In this document: piece by piece, positions 1-13,475 of the stretch | How the letters are laid out: every line of letters begins with the position of its first letter | Position numbering within the stretch: position 1 is the first letter of the stretch | Assembly: GCA_002005505.1 (NCBI GenBank) | Contig: KV908642.1 | Coordinates: forward strand, 1 to 64,000 | Source of the DNA: Botryococcus braunii | Lineage: Eukaryota; Chlorophyta; Trebouxiophyceae | Length of the DNA: 64,000 bases | Direction of reading: 5' to 3' | Program-made: the position numbers and the translations under genes | The notes under the pieces: model-generated | What the model saw: the letters and a program-made list of their open reading frames with translations, nothing else | Databases searched by the model: none | Told to the model about the DNA's origin: nothing

Positions 1-1296
<1,296 letters not shown>

Positions 1297-2125
1297 CTTG
1301 GTCCAACATGGCATCCACGCATGTCGCCCTCATGACTGTCATGTTTTTCTGGTACTCTCTGAATTGCAAAGGGCATGCGTATGCCCTCGTGCTCTCTTAC
1401 TTTGGTCACTTTCGTCATTATGTTCGGATCTTACTTGGGTCCCACGCTTCCTGCCTCCTTGCTCCATTCATTCCTTCTTTGGTTCCTCCTTTCCTCCCTT
1501 CCTTCCGTCTCCCTCCTCCCACCCTTCCTTCCTTCCCTTCACCCCTCCTCCCACCGTTCGTTCCTGCCATCCCTGCCTCTTTCCCTCCGTTCCTGAATTC
1601 GTATCCTTCCTTCCTTCCCTTCCCTCCCCTCTTTCATTCCTTCCTTCCTTTGCTTCCTTCCTTCCCGTCCTTACCTTCCTCCCTCCCTCCCTTCATTCTT
1701 TCCTTGTTTCCATCATTCCTTCCCTTCGTTCCAACACATTTAAGCTTCAACGCCTTTGGCATGGCCTTAAGGTTGTCATGCTTTCCCTGTTCTATGTCAA
1801 GAACATATCAAATAAGCTCGCGAGCTTCCAATTCCTGCTCTGCTTTCGTCACTTGCATGATTCATGTTCCTCTCTTGTCGACCAGGCTTTACTCATGTAG
1901 CACTTATGAAATTGCTCTTACTTCATGCAGGCAGGAGTGATTTTATTATTTGTACCTGTCATAAGGATCTTTTACGCATTCACTAAATGGCCTTCACATA
2001 TTTCAAAGTGAGACCATGTTGACTTGCTTCTTGTTGCACGCCCTCCCCCCCCCCTACCCCCAGAAAACCTGTTTCCCTATCATTGCTCATTATCATTTGG
2101 GGGCCAGCAGGTAAGGCTTCGTACC

Positions 2126-3000
<875 letters not shown>

Positions 3001-3785
3001 ATTGGTCCAACATGGCATCAACGCGTGTCGGCCTCGTGACTGTCATGTTTTTCCTGGTACTCCGTTAATTGCAAAGGGCATGCGCATGCCCTCTTGCTCT
3101 CTACTTTGGTCACTTGCATGATTTTAAAAATACGTTGGGATGACATTCTGATCTTACTTTGCTCCCATGCTTTCTGCCTCCTTGCTTAATTCATTCCTCC
3201 CTGGTTCCTTCTTTCCTTCCTTCCGGTTTTCTCCCTCCTCCCACTCTTTCTTACTCCCCTCCTCCCTCCTCCATCCCTTAGTTCCTGCCATCCCTACCTC
3301 CTTCCCTCCGTGCCTTCCATTTGTACCCTGCCTTCCTTCCTTCCTTCCCTTCCCTTCCTGCAGTCCTACATTCCCTTCCCTAATTCATTCCTTTCTTTGC
3401 TTCCACTCTTTCCGGTCTTACCTTCCTCCCTCCCTCCCTCCGTTCATTCTTTCCTTGTATTGCATCGTTTCTTCCCTTCCTTCCAACACCTTTAGGCTTC
3501 ATCGCCTGGCCTGCTATCGCTACTTGCTTAGATTCATGTTCCTCTCTTGTCTACCACGCTTACTTGCTGAGCACTTATGAAATTGCTGTAACTTCATGCA
3601 GGCAGAAGTGATTTTCTTATTTGTACGTCTCATCCTTTACGCATTCAGTAAATGGCCTTCACATATTTTAAACCACGCTGACCTGCTTCTTGTTGCACGC
3701 CCCCCCCCCCCCTTCCCAAACAACACATGTATCCATATCAGTGCTCACTGTCAATTGGGGGCCAGCAGGGAAGGCAGCAAGCGGG

Positions 3786-4680
3786 ATGCGTTGATGCCTT
3801 TTGCAGCAATGGAGCAATGACTGCATGGCCTAAATTTATCCAGTAAAGACTAGTTACGACTGCAGCAAAGATGTAGCAGTTATGCAATTGCTTGACATAT
3901 CGATAGGCCAATACATTGTGGACGCGTCTGAGGCTTTGCTATGGCAAGCACTATGTACTTGGCCACCTTGGTTTGCTGCGTCTGCAGACTTGTTTCACAA
4001 ACTTGGCAAGGGCATATTTGTGCAGTGCTGACAGGTGCAGACATATACAGTTGATGGCAACATAAACACAAGTAGTACATATTGAGTTGTGCAGCAGTTG
4101 AAAGACAAATGATGTTTAGCACTGCCAAGTCAGGCATGTGTTTCAGAACATGTAAGTCTATCCTCTGTCGGATATTGCCATATTGCATGTGCTATAGCCT
4201 TTTATAGAATGTTATACTACATGTATTTGAAAACATGTCCAAATGGACATTCGGAAGGTCGCAACTTCGAGGACTTCCACGGGCATTGTCTGCGAATAGC
4301 GCAAGGTACTGGCGTGCCACGAGATTCAGGACATATAGGACCTTGTGTTTGCAGCATGTAAACCAAATGTAACCTTTATGGGGGTCCCGAGTGCTGCCTG
4401 AATGTTGTCGAGTATCGCGAGGTCGACCAGATGCCGGTGCCAAGAACCGCGGATGCATTATGTAAAAAGAAACAATCCCCTTGGCCCCGATAGTATACCA
4501 ATATACACGCATGATACAACGCGAGAATTCTTAAATACACACCTGCTGTGCATATGCGAGCAATTGTTTCGTACGTGAAAACCGCTGAATAACGTCCAAT
4601 ACAGTCTAAAAGGGCTGAAAAGCATGGTCATGGGCTGTAGAGGCTTGTGGTGTTCCGACAAATTTGGACGTTTTCCGGAC
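3786..4680. other. No recognisable feature
   Basis: About 0.9 kb of apparently unique sequence with only short frames on both strands (none above about 106 codons) and no family resemblance. No transposon ends or RNA gene were found by eye. Confidence 0.5.
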
Positions 4681-4895
4681 ATTATTCAACGCGATTCGCA
4701 CGCGATTCCGATAAACCATTGTTCACGAACCGTCGAATCGCGTGCGAGTGACGTCGAATTCCTTCATGTTTTCGTAAGGAAAGCGTCGAAAATAACAGGC
4801 GCTCGAGGCGTCGATCAATTCGCGCGGAATTATTTTGGGACTCGATTCCGGTACAATCGGGCGCGTTTCGACTCGATTCCGCGGGGGGATTTTCC
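4681..4895. other. CpG-rich segment with a 13-bp inverted repeat
   Basis: Composition changes sharply here: many CG dinucleotides and repeated CGATTC/TCGA words. An inverted repeat pairs 4696-4708 with 4735-4747 around a 26-base loop. The segment borders the AT-richer virus-like genes that begin near 4896, so it may mark the flank or edge of the integrated element. That is inference from composition only. Confidence 0.4.
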
Positions 4896-5092
4896 GTAGT
4901 GATTATATGTCTGTTCAAAAGGCTTTCGGAGTAAGCGTCTTTAATTATTTTTTTAAAACTCTGTATTGCATCGTCAAGACAGTATATAGATGAGACAGGT
5001 ATAATTAGTTCAATTGGTTTCAATATGTATCCAAGGTCTTCGCCAGCTTTCAACAGGGTATGCATGTTTTGTATGAGTTCGTTGGTCATCAT
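4896..5092 (-). pseudogene. Small unknown gene of the virus-like element, probably 3'-truncated
   Basis: The frame opens with two adjacent ATG codons at 5092 and 5089 and reads through hydrophobic and charged segments (residues about 1-60 contain 'LLKAGEDLGYILKP' and 'SFKKIIKDAYSES'). About 60 residues look like genuine AT-rich coding sequence. Beyond about 4896 the frame runs into the CpG-rich segment to a stop near 4682 and looks non-homologous. It is divergent from the next gene with only 23 bp between start codons. I do not recognise the family. The low start spacing and base composition link it to the virus-like cluster; truncation is inferred from the composition break. Confidence 0.4.
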
Positions 5093-5115
5093 GTAATAAT
5101 ATCTAATCTTTAAAT
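5093..5115. promoter_or_regulatory. Divergent intergenic start region
   Basis: Only 23 bp of AT-rich sequence separate the minus-strand ATG at 5092 from the plus-strand ATG at 5116. Any promoter elements of the two genes must overlap or lie inside coding sequence, as in compact viral genomes. No TATA box can be assigned with confidence. Confidence 0.3.
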
Positions 5116-5388
5116 ATGAGTTTAGACGAGCGCATCCGTTCCATCAATAGTATCCAAGACTTCCATCAACGAGAATAAGAGTACAGAAAGCTGCTTGATG
5201 AGTTGAGACGATCTACGGGCACTCCCGCACCACTCTTCAAGAAGAAGACAGAAGAACAGGTTGGATGGGAGTGGATTTTCGGGCCGCGAGGGGACACATA
5301 TAGTATTTTAACGGGGGTGTGCTCAAGGGACTACTCTATAGGACAGGGGATATCGTATAAACATTTTTTATTTAATGATATTATATGA
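5116..5388 (+). pseudogene. Small unknown gene with an in-frame stop, overlapping the methyltransferase
   Basis: From the ATG at 5116 the frame reads 20 codons, meets TAA at 5176-5178, then stays open for 69 codons to TGA at 5386-5388. The whole frame of about 90 codons has uniform composition, and the final ATGA overlaps the methyltransferase start at 5385. One substitution in a former sense codon would explain the break. The product is small and charged at the N-terminus ('MSLDERIRSINSIQ'), with a Trp-containing 'VGWEWIFGPRGD' segment. No family is recognised. The ATGA overlap suggests it was expressed with the downstream gene. A sequencing error at the TAA cannot be excluded. Confidence 0.5.
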
Positions 5389-6194
5389 AGCCCTTTATAA
5401 ATTACATTGGGTCTAAACAAAGGTTTTTGAAAAGAATTAACAACCTGTTTCCTGAAAAGATAGTGGATTACTACGAGCCTTTCCTTGGAGGGGGGAGTGT
5501 CTTCCTGCATCTTCGCAACAGGACAGGTGGGAACGCTTACATCAATGACTTGAACGGGGATTTGGTGGGGTGTTGGCAGGTGGTGCGGGATGATATAGAA
5601 AAACTTTTAAAGAAGCTGGATGAAATGAACAGACAAAGGGATGGAACTTTCTTTTGTCTTTACAAAACAAGGTTTAACGAACGGACAGAGGGTAAGATTG
5701 AGATGGCGGCGATACTTATCTACTTGCTGAAATTGTCTTACAACAACAGATTGAATTACAGCAAGGAGGGTGGCAACACCATTAAGCCCAATTTTTCGCC
5801 ACTACACACCAAAAGCCCGATATACGACGAGAGCAACCTCCGAACGGTTTCGAAGGGCTTGCAGGGGGTGAGTATATCCGGTATGGATTACAAGGAGATG
5901 TTTGAGATTTACCATCCTCAAGAGGGCGATTTTGTCTTCTTTGACCCTCCTTATATAGTAAAGCAAGTTCAATCATATTATCGAAACACTTTTTCTTTAA
6001 GCGACTACAAGAGGCTGCTCAAAATCTGCGACGAGTTAGACGGGAGGGGGGTGAAGTGGTGTTTGACTGTTGGTGAAAACAAGGATTTACGCGAGGTGTT
6101 TAAAAATTACAATATTACATGCATTCCAAAGAGTTCCAACATTTCATGTGGGCGCGGACGGGAACATGAGATGGTCATTAGAAATTATGAGTGA
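5385..6194 (+). CDS. Dam-like (D12 class) DNA adenine-N6 methyltransferase
   Basis: A 269-residue intact frame starting at the ATG that overlaps the preceding stop. It has the class order of Dam/DpnII-type enzymes: an N-terminal 'INYIGSKQRFL' segment (residues about 5-15), the S-adenosylmethionine motif I as 'YEPFLGGGSVFLHL' (about 30-43), a 'YINDLNGDLV' segment, and the catalytic DPPY motif ('FFDPPY', about 185-190). Length and motifs match the family, which transfers a methyl group to adenine N6 in a short palindrome. Target sequence cannot be read from the protein. Enzymes of this class occur in phages, giant viruses and polinton-like viruses and may protect or mark the element's DNA. It converges on the helicase half-gene, with two 134-bp repeats between. 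All key motifs are present, so it may still be functional. Confidence 0.9.
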   Translation: MKPFINYIGSKQRFLKRINNLFPEKIVDYYEPFLGGGSVFLHLRNRTGGNAYINDLNGDLVGCWQVVRDDIEKLLKKLDEMNRQRDGTFFCLYKTRFNERTEGKIEMAAILIYLLKLSYNNRLNYSKEGGNTIKPNFSPLHTKSPIYDESNLRTVSKGLQGVSISGMDYKEMFEIYHPQEGDFVFFDPPYIVKQVQSYYRNTFSLSDYKRLLKICDELDGRGVKWCLTVGENKDLREVFKNYNITCIPKSSNISCGRGREHEMVIRNYE

Positions 6195-6215
6195 GGGGGG
6201 GTTGGGGGTTGTAAA

Positions 6216-6349
6216 GGGGGAACAGGTGGTACTTCATTCGCCAAACTATTTCATTGTACTCAAAACAGAGGTGTTATGTAAATCTTCAAAATTATTAAAA
6301 AAATTGAATATCTAAAAAGTTTGGAGAATAAAGTACCCCCTGTTCCCCC
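6216..6349 (+). repeat. 134-bp terminal-inverted-repeat unit, copy 1
   Basis: The unit begins with a G-run followed by AACAGGTGGTACTT and ends with AAGTACCCCCTGTTCCCCC, so its ends are complementary over about 36 bp with a few mismatches. The interior is AT-rich. It is followed by TTTCACTTTTCTTGACTCCC and an 86-bp link to the next copy. It has the form of a MITE or of a terminal repeat module. Confidence 0.85.
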
Positions 6350-6435
6350 TTTCACTTTTCTTGACTCCCTTCCGACGGCAGGTTGTGTGAGATTATATGT
6401 AAGCCAGTCCACCCACTACCCCTCGGGTACCTCGA

Positions 6436-6569
6436 GGGGGAACGGGGGGTACTTCATTCGCCAAACTATTTCATTGTACTCAAAACAGAGGTGTTATGTA
6501 AATCTTCAAAATTATTAAAAAAATTGAATATGTAAAAAGTTTGGAGAATAAAGTACCCCCTGTTCCCCC
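6436..6569 (+). repeat. 134-bp terminal-inverted-repeat unit, copy 2
   Basis: Same length and orientation as copy 1 and nearly identical in the interior. It lies 31 bp from the stop codon of the helicase half-gene, with the shared CTTTCACTTTTCTT tail filling most of that gap. Confidence 0.85.
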
Positions 6570-6600
6570 TTTCACTTTTCTTCAACAAGTCAAAAAAACC

Positions 6601-8083
6601 TCACTCATCATTATCACCATCAGCCTCAACAACATCCTCACCAATGATACTCCAACCAATGAGTGCGTTTTGTTTCACACCGCATACTTTTTTCATTTCA
6701 ACCCTCCATTGTTTCTTCAATAGCCTGGTGAATTTCGCCTGTTGAATACCAGAACCCGCAAATCTCTCAAGAAAGTGGGAAAATGCATATTTCACTGGGG
6801 TGCGAGCATTCTCAACCTGTTCCAAGTTTTCATTACCCCACTGTAAAGCAGGGTTAAGGTTTGCGGTATATTCTTGTGTTGTCGCCTTCACCTCATCGGA
6901 CAAGAGGAGGTGTCCGCGTGCTTTGTAGCTCTTGTAGCTCTCGATGATGAGGTTCGCAAATGCTTGTTTGTATCTGACATCATTCTTTACCTTGTCCTTC
7001 AAGGTAAGGTCTGCCAACTTGTGTAAAGGGTTGTTGGGGTCATAACCCTTATCTCCGACCTTCGCAAAGAAGAACGGAAAGTATATCTTGACAGCCCTTT
7101 TCATCAAGCCAACATCCACATCCGTCCAGAGGACTTCATAGTTTGTTGAAATGAGGGGAGTATAAAACAATCTAAACTCCATCACGGTGTTGCTGTAAAG
7201 CGCTCTCCCCTTCACCATCCCACCCCCCGTATCTCGCTTCATCGTCCTCGTGATGAACTTAGCATCCTCATCTGTCTCATCCGTTATACCGAGGCGTTTC
7301 CCCCTCATATACATCAGCATCGGTGTTCCATTTTCACTATGTTTTTGATATGTTGTATAGTAAGACGCATCGATAGAACCCGTGTAATCATCACCAAACA
7401 CTCCCTTCAACAAGTCCAGCACCAACCCTTTCCCATTTCTCCCCTCCCCGTGCATCACCAAAAATATTTCCTCCCTGTTCCCTCCAAACATACACACTGA
7501 CAACACCTCCAATAATGAATCATATGTTCCATCATCCTTGAACATCCCCCGTACAACCTTGCTCACCTCGTCGGTAGAAACCTCAGGATTAAAATCGTAT
7601 CCTGTTGTATAAGAAATATAGTCCTCCTTCTCTATTGATCTAAACACCATCTTATGTCCATCCCAAACTCCATTACGGAATGCCAAGAGGCCGGGGTCAG
7701 CATCAAGTTTCTCCTCAAACTTCGGGTCAAGCATATCAGGTTGTTCCTTGCAACAGCTAATAATGTGGTCCTTCCGTACCTTACTCAATAGAAAGTCGGG
7801 GGCTGCGCGTAGAACACTCTCATCTTGAACACTTACCTTGGCCTTGGTTGCCGGTGGTGCCTCATCATAAACTTTTAAAGCCCTCACATACTCACTTCGC
7901 ACATCACAGGAAATAAATCGACCCAGCCGGGATTGTAGAGTATCCTTGACCCACAAGCCAGTTTTCTCATCCCAACACCACCATCCACTATCACTCCGGA
8001 CAAACTTACCTTTTCCAATCCGAGCGACTATTTCAGCAAACGAAAAATCGGCAACAGGGCTCGTTAGAATGGTCATAGCAAGG
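6601..8083 (-). pseudogene. C-terminal half of TVpol-helicase: D5-like N domain and superfamily 3 helicase
   Basis: The virus-derived part runs from the insertion junction at 8083 to TGA at 6601-6603, about 494 codons. Early residues form a D5_N-like region ending in 'LLAFRNGVWDG'. The SF3 helicase follows: Walker A 'GEGRNGKG' at about 7426-7455, a Walker B-like 'GITDETDED' at about 7263-7290, and the motif C region 'FYTPLISTNY' near 7130-7160. The C-terminal tail is acidic. These are the signatures of D5/P4-type replicative helicases that unwind DNA at the origin. The first codons of the longer open frame (8084-8256) are LTR sequence, not helicase. The N-terminal polymerase half lies at 55549-56437, and the frame would be continuous without the insertion. 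As it stands the half-gene has lost its natural start. Confidence 0.88.
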
Positions 8084-8813
8084 TGTACAATTCTGGGCGT
8101 AATGTTCCCTGTATGTCCCGGCACGAAGGGTGTTAAGCTCGGTCGGGTCTCTTGCTGTGTGTAGGAGAGCAAGCAGAGCCCGACTGTGTGTTGACACTTG
8201 AGGCAACTGATCAGAGATAAGCACCCGGAGTGCTCTTTCAGTCCCAAACAAGTCATTACATTGCTTCTTGCTCTCTCTCAACGTCAAGGAATTCAAACTA
8301 CCTCTTCTAAGCATCGACAGATAGTTCGCATTTCCATTGTTCGATGAGTCAAGCATTCGCAACATTCTAATACACTTATCTAGACCTCTTCCTAATCAAT
8401 TGTCCATGCAAGTTACACTGAGATGCAGCACTTCACCTGTATGTCCCGGCACGAAGGGTGTTAAGCTCGGTCGGGTCTCTTGCTATGTGTAGGAGAGCAA
8501 GCAGAGCCCGACTGTGTGTTGACACTTGAGGCAACTGATCAGAGATAAGCACCCGGAGTGCTCTTTCAGTCCCAAACAAGTGCCGAGCCCTTCATGCCTG
8601 CTGCCTATATCCTTTCTTGCAAGAACGCGTCAAATTGCATTACTCTCTCTTTCTAAAATGGAATCAGTCCAGATCAATTATGGCAGAACTCTAGAGTTCT
8701 GCCATCCATTACTCTACCTCTAAGATTGTTCACATTGATTGCTTTAAGGGAAGCCTGGCCACTATTACTCTTCTGAGGGAAAGTCACTAATCTGTTCTTT
8801 CACTATTATAACA
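8084..8813 (-). repeat. Copia-A 3' LTR
   Basis: 730 bp, 5'-TG...CA-3' on the minus strand. It holds two copies of a 146-bp module (8108-8253 and 8436-8581) that differ at one position, separated by 182 bp. The first lies 24 bp from the 3' LTR end. The minus-strand polypurine tract AAGGGGAAG (8814-8822) adjoins it, as expected for plus-strand DNA priming. Confidence 0.93.
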
Positions 8814-8831
8814 CTTCCCCTTGACTTTTCC

Positions 8832-11800
8832 TCACAAAAACTTGGCCAGTCCTAGAGCCTCACGATGGCCCTGAAATACCTGCCTTGTCAACGGCTTGGT
8901 AAATATATCTGCCACATTCCTAGCAGATGGAACGTACTTCACATCCACCTGTCCCAATGCAATAGCTTCCCGAGCAAAATGGAAGCTGATTGCAATGTGC
9001 TTGGTATGCTTTGAGAACACTGGGTTTCTGAGATGATTGATGCATCCCTGATTATCACAGTGGATCTTCACAATCCAAGGAGAAATACCAATTTCTTCAA
9101 GGAATCCCTTCATCCAATTTGCCTCCTTGACAGCTGCACTTGCCGCCATGAACTCAGCCTCTACAGTGGATGTGGCCACTGCAGACTGCTTCTTGCTTCT
9201 CCAAACTACAGCTCCTCCAAACACACGAATTACGTAACCCGTAGTGGAAAACCTGTGATCCTGATCACCACCATAATCTGCATCCACAAAGCCCTCCAGC
9301 TCTGTGTCCTTCCCTCCAAGTACTAACACAAGATCCCTGGTAGCCATCAGATACTTCAACACTCTGATGGCTTCATTCCAGTGAGCAGTGGTGGGAGTAA
9401 TCCTGTACCTGGAAAGCACTCCCACAGCCTGGGAAATATCAGGCCTTGTGGTGTTTGCAATGTACAACAGTGACCCAACCAGCTCACAATATCTGTGCCC
9501 TGGTGGTAAGGGACTCCCAGCTCCAATGCTGGCACTGTTGTCCTTGGACATCGGTCGCTGTGTGGCCACAAAATCCTTAGTCATAGGGGTGTCAGGCCCC
9601 ACAGACTCCAGATCCAGCCCAAATTTCTCAACTAAGGCATCAATCTTTGGGATGCAACTCAAAGGAATCAACCCTTTCTCTCTATCTCTCATCACTTGGC
9701 AGCCTAAGAAATCTTTCACCTCTCCTAAATCATGAATGGTGAACTCCTTCTTCAACAATCCTTTCACTCTCTCAATCTCACTCATGCCCTTTGAAACTAT
9801 CAATAGATCATCAACATAAATCAGCACAAAGGATTTCCCTCCCTCCACAGAACATTTCACATAGACCCCAGCATCACTCTTGCACACCTCATACCCCATG
9901 GTATGTAGCTTCTCATTAAGGGTCTTATGCCATGCCCTTGGAGCTTGCTTCAGGCCATACAGAGCCTTCTTCAAGCGACACACAGTGTTCCCATCCCCAT
10001 TCTCAAACCCAGGAGGTTGTGTGACATAGACCTCCTCCTCTAATTCACCATTTAAAAACGCAGTCTTGACATCCACCTGGTGAATTTCAAGACCCTCCTG
10101 TGCAGCCACTGACAGTAAAGCTCTTCTAGACCCATAACTGCTGGTGGGAGCAAATACCTCCATCACATCCACTCCTGGAATTTGCCTACACCCTTGAGCC
10201 ACCAGCCTGGCCTTGAACCTAAGCACATTGCCGTGTGCATCCATTTTCATTGAGAAAATCCAGTGAACTGGGATGACTTTGTGCCCACGAGGTCTAGGAA
10301 CAAACTCCATCACCTCATGAGCATCTAAGGAGTTTTGCTCCTCCTGCATTGCAGCCTTCCAGTATTCCCACTGTGGGGACTGCTGGGCCTCCTTTAGACT
10401 TGAAGGCACACTAATCTTCCCAAAACGCACCCCAGTGTGCTTCCCCTGATCTTGCTTACTCTTACCCTCACTCTCATCCACTACTCTTTCGCTGAATGTC
10501 GCCGCACTGCACGTGGGGACTGTGGGTAAAGATCCAGATCTCTCCCTCTGCTCTTTCTCTCTCTTAGACTCACAGCTTGCCCTCTCAAGCTTGCTGCCAG
10601 CCACTCTCACATCATCCTCCCAAACACAGGTACCTCTCGGAAAGCTCTTGTAATTGGGGGAGTTCTCACACTGTCTTGGCTTCCGATTCACCTCCTCAGA
10701 CACACTCTCACATGGCTGACGGTTTGCAGTCCCGTCAGGACTCTCACAGACATGTGAACCACTCTGCATTGCATGAGCACTTGGTCTATCTTGCTGCTGT
10801 GCCCATGTCTCTCTCTCTCTCTGTCTGCTGCCCACTAGACATGAGCGCTGGGGCGCAGGCCCAGCAGCACACTCCCATGCATGGCCCACACTTGCGTGGC
10901 TGGCACCACATTGTCCTTGGGCATCACTGATAGAGTTCTCATCGCTAACATTTCTCTCAGGCACTGAGCAGGTCCCACCCATACATCTCAGCTCACTTGG
11001 ACCATCTGCAGTCTGATCAGAGACTGCCCCCCTCTCATCTCTTACAAGTGAAGCAGGTCTCTCGGTGTCCTGCCCCAATTCCTGCGCTTCCCCTGGTCCC
11101 TGTGACTCTGTGTCACCTTCAGTCCTCCCCTCTCGCTCACAGCTCTCTCCCTTATCCTGTGCCAGCAGGATATCTCGAGCCGCAGTTCGTTGCTCATAGC
11201 GTTGAGCCCGCGACAGTCCGTCCGGAGGCGGGATGGTAGTAGCCGGATGCGTGTTACGCAGTGACTGCTGTATTCGCTCTAAAGTCTGATGATGTTGTCC
11301 GCTGTCTGCACTTCCTCGCGCCAGTCGTTGAATAGCGTCCAGAGCCCCGGACTGATCCAGGTCCGGCTGCTGCTCTCCCGTGCTTGCTTCGGGAGACACA
11401 ATGAGAATGCCCTCCTCTTGGGAAGGCTTCCCCTGACTATCAGGCTCAGTTGCAGCCTGGTCAGAGGGTACCGGGAAGGAGCTGTCAGGTCTACTGCTGG
11501 AGCATGGGCTGCTGACAGTCTGGTTCTGCATACTGCGCTGTGACAATGGCACCACTGGATTGCTGCTGTGCAATTGCCCTGATAAGTCTTCAGGGTATGA
11601 AAACTGCTGAGGCTGGTCAGGGAGAACAGCCATTCCCACCCGAGTAGCTCCTCGAATGTGTTCCACAAATTGAACATCTCTGCTCTCTCTCCAGATCCCC
11701 CCCCCCATATAGATACGATATGCCTTTGACACTGGAGAGTAACCAGTGAACATCCCAGCCACAGCCTTCGGTGCAAAGGCCCCCCTCTGCTGGTCAGGAA

Positions 11801-13246
11801 CGTGCACAAATGCAAGGCATCCCCAAGTGCGCAGCAAGGATACATCTGGCTTATATCCCATGAACATTTCGCAGGGAGATAGGGGCCTGCCTGTGCTGGG
11901 TCCCATATTTAGGAGGGTGCAGGCTGTCTCCAGGGCTTCCTTCCACATAACAGGGCTTGCTGCAGCAAAATTGAGGAGGGTCCTGGTGCGCTCCTTGAGG
12001 GTTCTGTTGGCTCTCTCAGCAACTCCATTCTGCTGAGGGGTATATGGGGCAGATGTCTCCAGCTTAGTGCCCTGGGATGCACAAAATTCCTTGAACTTGG
12101 CATTTAAGAACTCTGTCCCTCTGTCACTGCGGATGCACTTCACTGTAGTTTCCTTCTCAGTTTGCCAATACAACATTAGGTCTCTGACAACAGCTCCAAT
12201 TACATCTTTTGACTTCACTGGCAGCACTGCCTTCCACCCAGATGCCTCATCAGTTACGGTTACCCAAAAGCGTTCCCCAGTAATGGCTGTTGGTGATATG
12301 GGACCCACAGTGTCAATGTGGATTCTGTCAAGGGGTTTCTCAGCAGGTCTAGAGCTTTCACCAAATGGGGGACGTGCATGCTTCCCCTCAATGCATGCTT
12401 CACAGTACTTAGGACACTTTTCACAGGGGGACATCAAGGTGTCTAGGCCAGTAACCAGTTGCTCACTGCTCAGGCGTTTCATCCAGGGGTCTCCTGGGTG
12501 TCCCAATCTACTGTGCCACAGGAAACGTTTGGCACAGTCATGACTTAGTCCTTTGGAGCATTTCTTCTTCAGGGCAGCAGTCACTGAATAATGAACCTTC
12601 ACTGGCGGTACTGGGAGGCAGTTGTGGATATAATAGAGACCATTCTCTGGTTTCACAGGCATCCGCCAACCACTCGGTCCTGAGACAGCAGTGAATGCTC
12701 CCAGTCTATCTGTACTGAACCGGATTCCATCGCGCAGAGCAGCAGATACTGAGAGAATATTGGTGGTGGCTGAGGGAACACACTGGACATGATGCAGCCA
12801 CACAGGAATATGCTGAGAGGACATGAGACACACTGACCCAGTAGCAACAATACCCCCAGTGGCATCAGATGTAGCAAGCAGCAGTGGAATAGGGTGGTCA
12901 TGTACTGTAGGGGCATGCAGCAGGGAAAGGTTGTTCACAAGATGTACAGACGCTCCACTATCCACAAGCCACGACTGTTTGGACTGTTGGTGCTTACTGC
13001 CATCCAGCACATTATAAGATACCACGTATGGCATACCTTCTGAGGGAGGAGAAGGTGGGCCTGGAGGAGGGTGCAGTAGTGGGAACGCTCCAGTGCCTGG
13101 GAATGCATGCTGCACGCTTGGAGGTGGCTGGGGTGCACCAGGAAACTGCCCTTGGGGCCACATGGCAGCAAGTTGCTGTACCGCTGCCACCACATTGCGT
13201 TGTGTCTCTGCATCCCTTTGACGTTTGCGGCAGTCTCTCCAAAAAT
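8832..13246 (-). pseudogene. Copia-A tandem copy 1: 5'-truncated Gag-Pol polyprotein
   Basis: The frame is open for about 1,470 codons from the deletion junction near 13247 to TGA at 8832. It begins inside the Gag zinc knuckle, keeping only the 'HFWRDC' half, and reads into LTR sequence upstream to 13277. Domains in order: aspartic protease 'WLVDSGASVHLVN', GAG-pre-integrase 'LWHSRLGHPG', integrase core with D ('IHIDTVGPIS'), D ('IRSDRGTEF') and E ('VAERANR'), a long variable linker, RVT_2 reverse transcriptase with 'IYVDDLL', and RNase H with 'VDADYGG' and 'HCDNQGC'. It differs from the second copy at only a few residues (for example 'WRSKKQ' against 'WGSKKQ'). Loss of the capsid part of Gag and of a 5' LTR makes it non-autonomous. 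Confidence 0.9.
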
Positions 13247-13457
13247 GCCTATATCCTTTCTTGCAAGAACGCGTCAAATTGCATTACTCTCTCTTTCTAA
13301 AATGGAATCAGTCCAGATCAATTATGGCAGAACTCTAGAGTTCTGCCATCCATTACTCTACCTCTAAGATTGTTCACATTGATTGCTTTAAGGGAAGCCT
13401 GGCCCCTATTACTCTTCTGAGGGAAAGTCACTAATCTGTTCTTTCACTATTATAACA
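13247..13457 (-). repeat. Copia-A LTR remnant between tandem copies
   Basis: This 211-bp fragment matches 8603-8813, the part of the LTR that serves as the 3' LTR start for the right-hand copy. The rest of the LTR and the gag 5' region of the left copy are missing, with a few bases of microhomology (TGCCT) at the junction. The TTCCCCTTGACTTTT tract follows, as at the intact LTR. Confidence 0.9.
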
Positions 13458-13475
13458 CTTCCCCTTGACTTTTCC

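Noticed and set aside
5385..6194. Bacterial or phage contamination as source of the methyltransferase
   Set aside because: It sits beside TVpol-helicase and recombinase parts and repeats shared with the other side of the nest, which fits an integrated virus-like element.
8084..8256. N-terminal extension of the helicase frame
   Set aside because: This part is Copia-A LTR; the helicase begins at the CAAGG junction.
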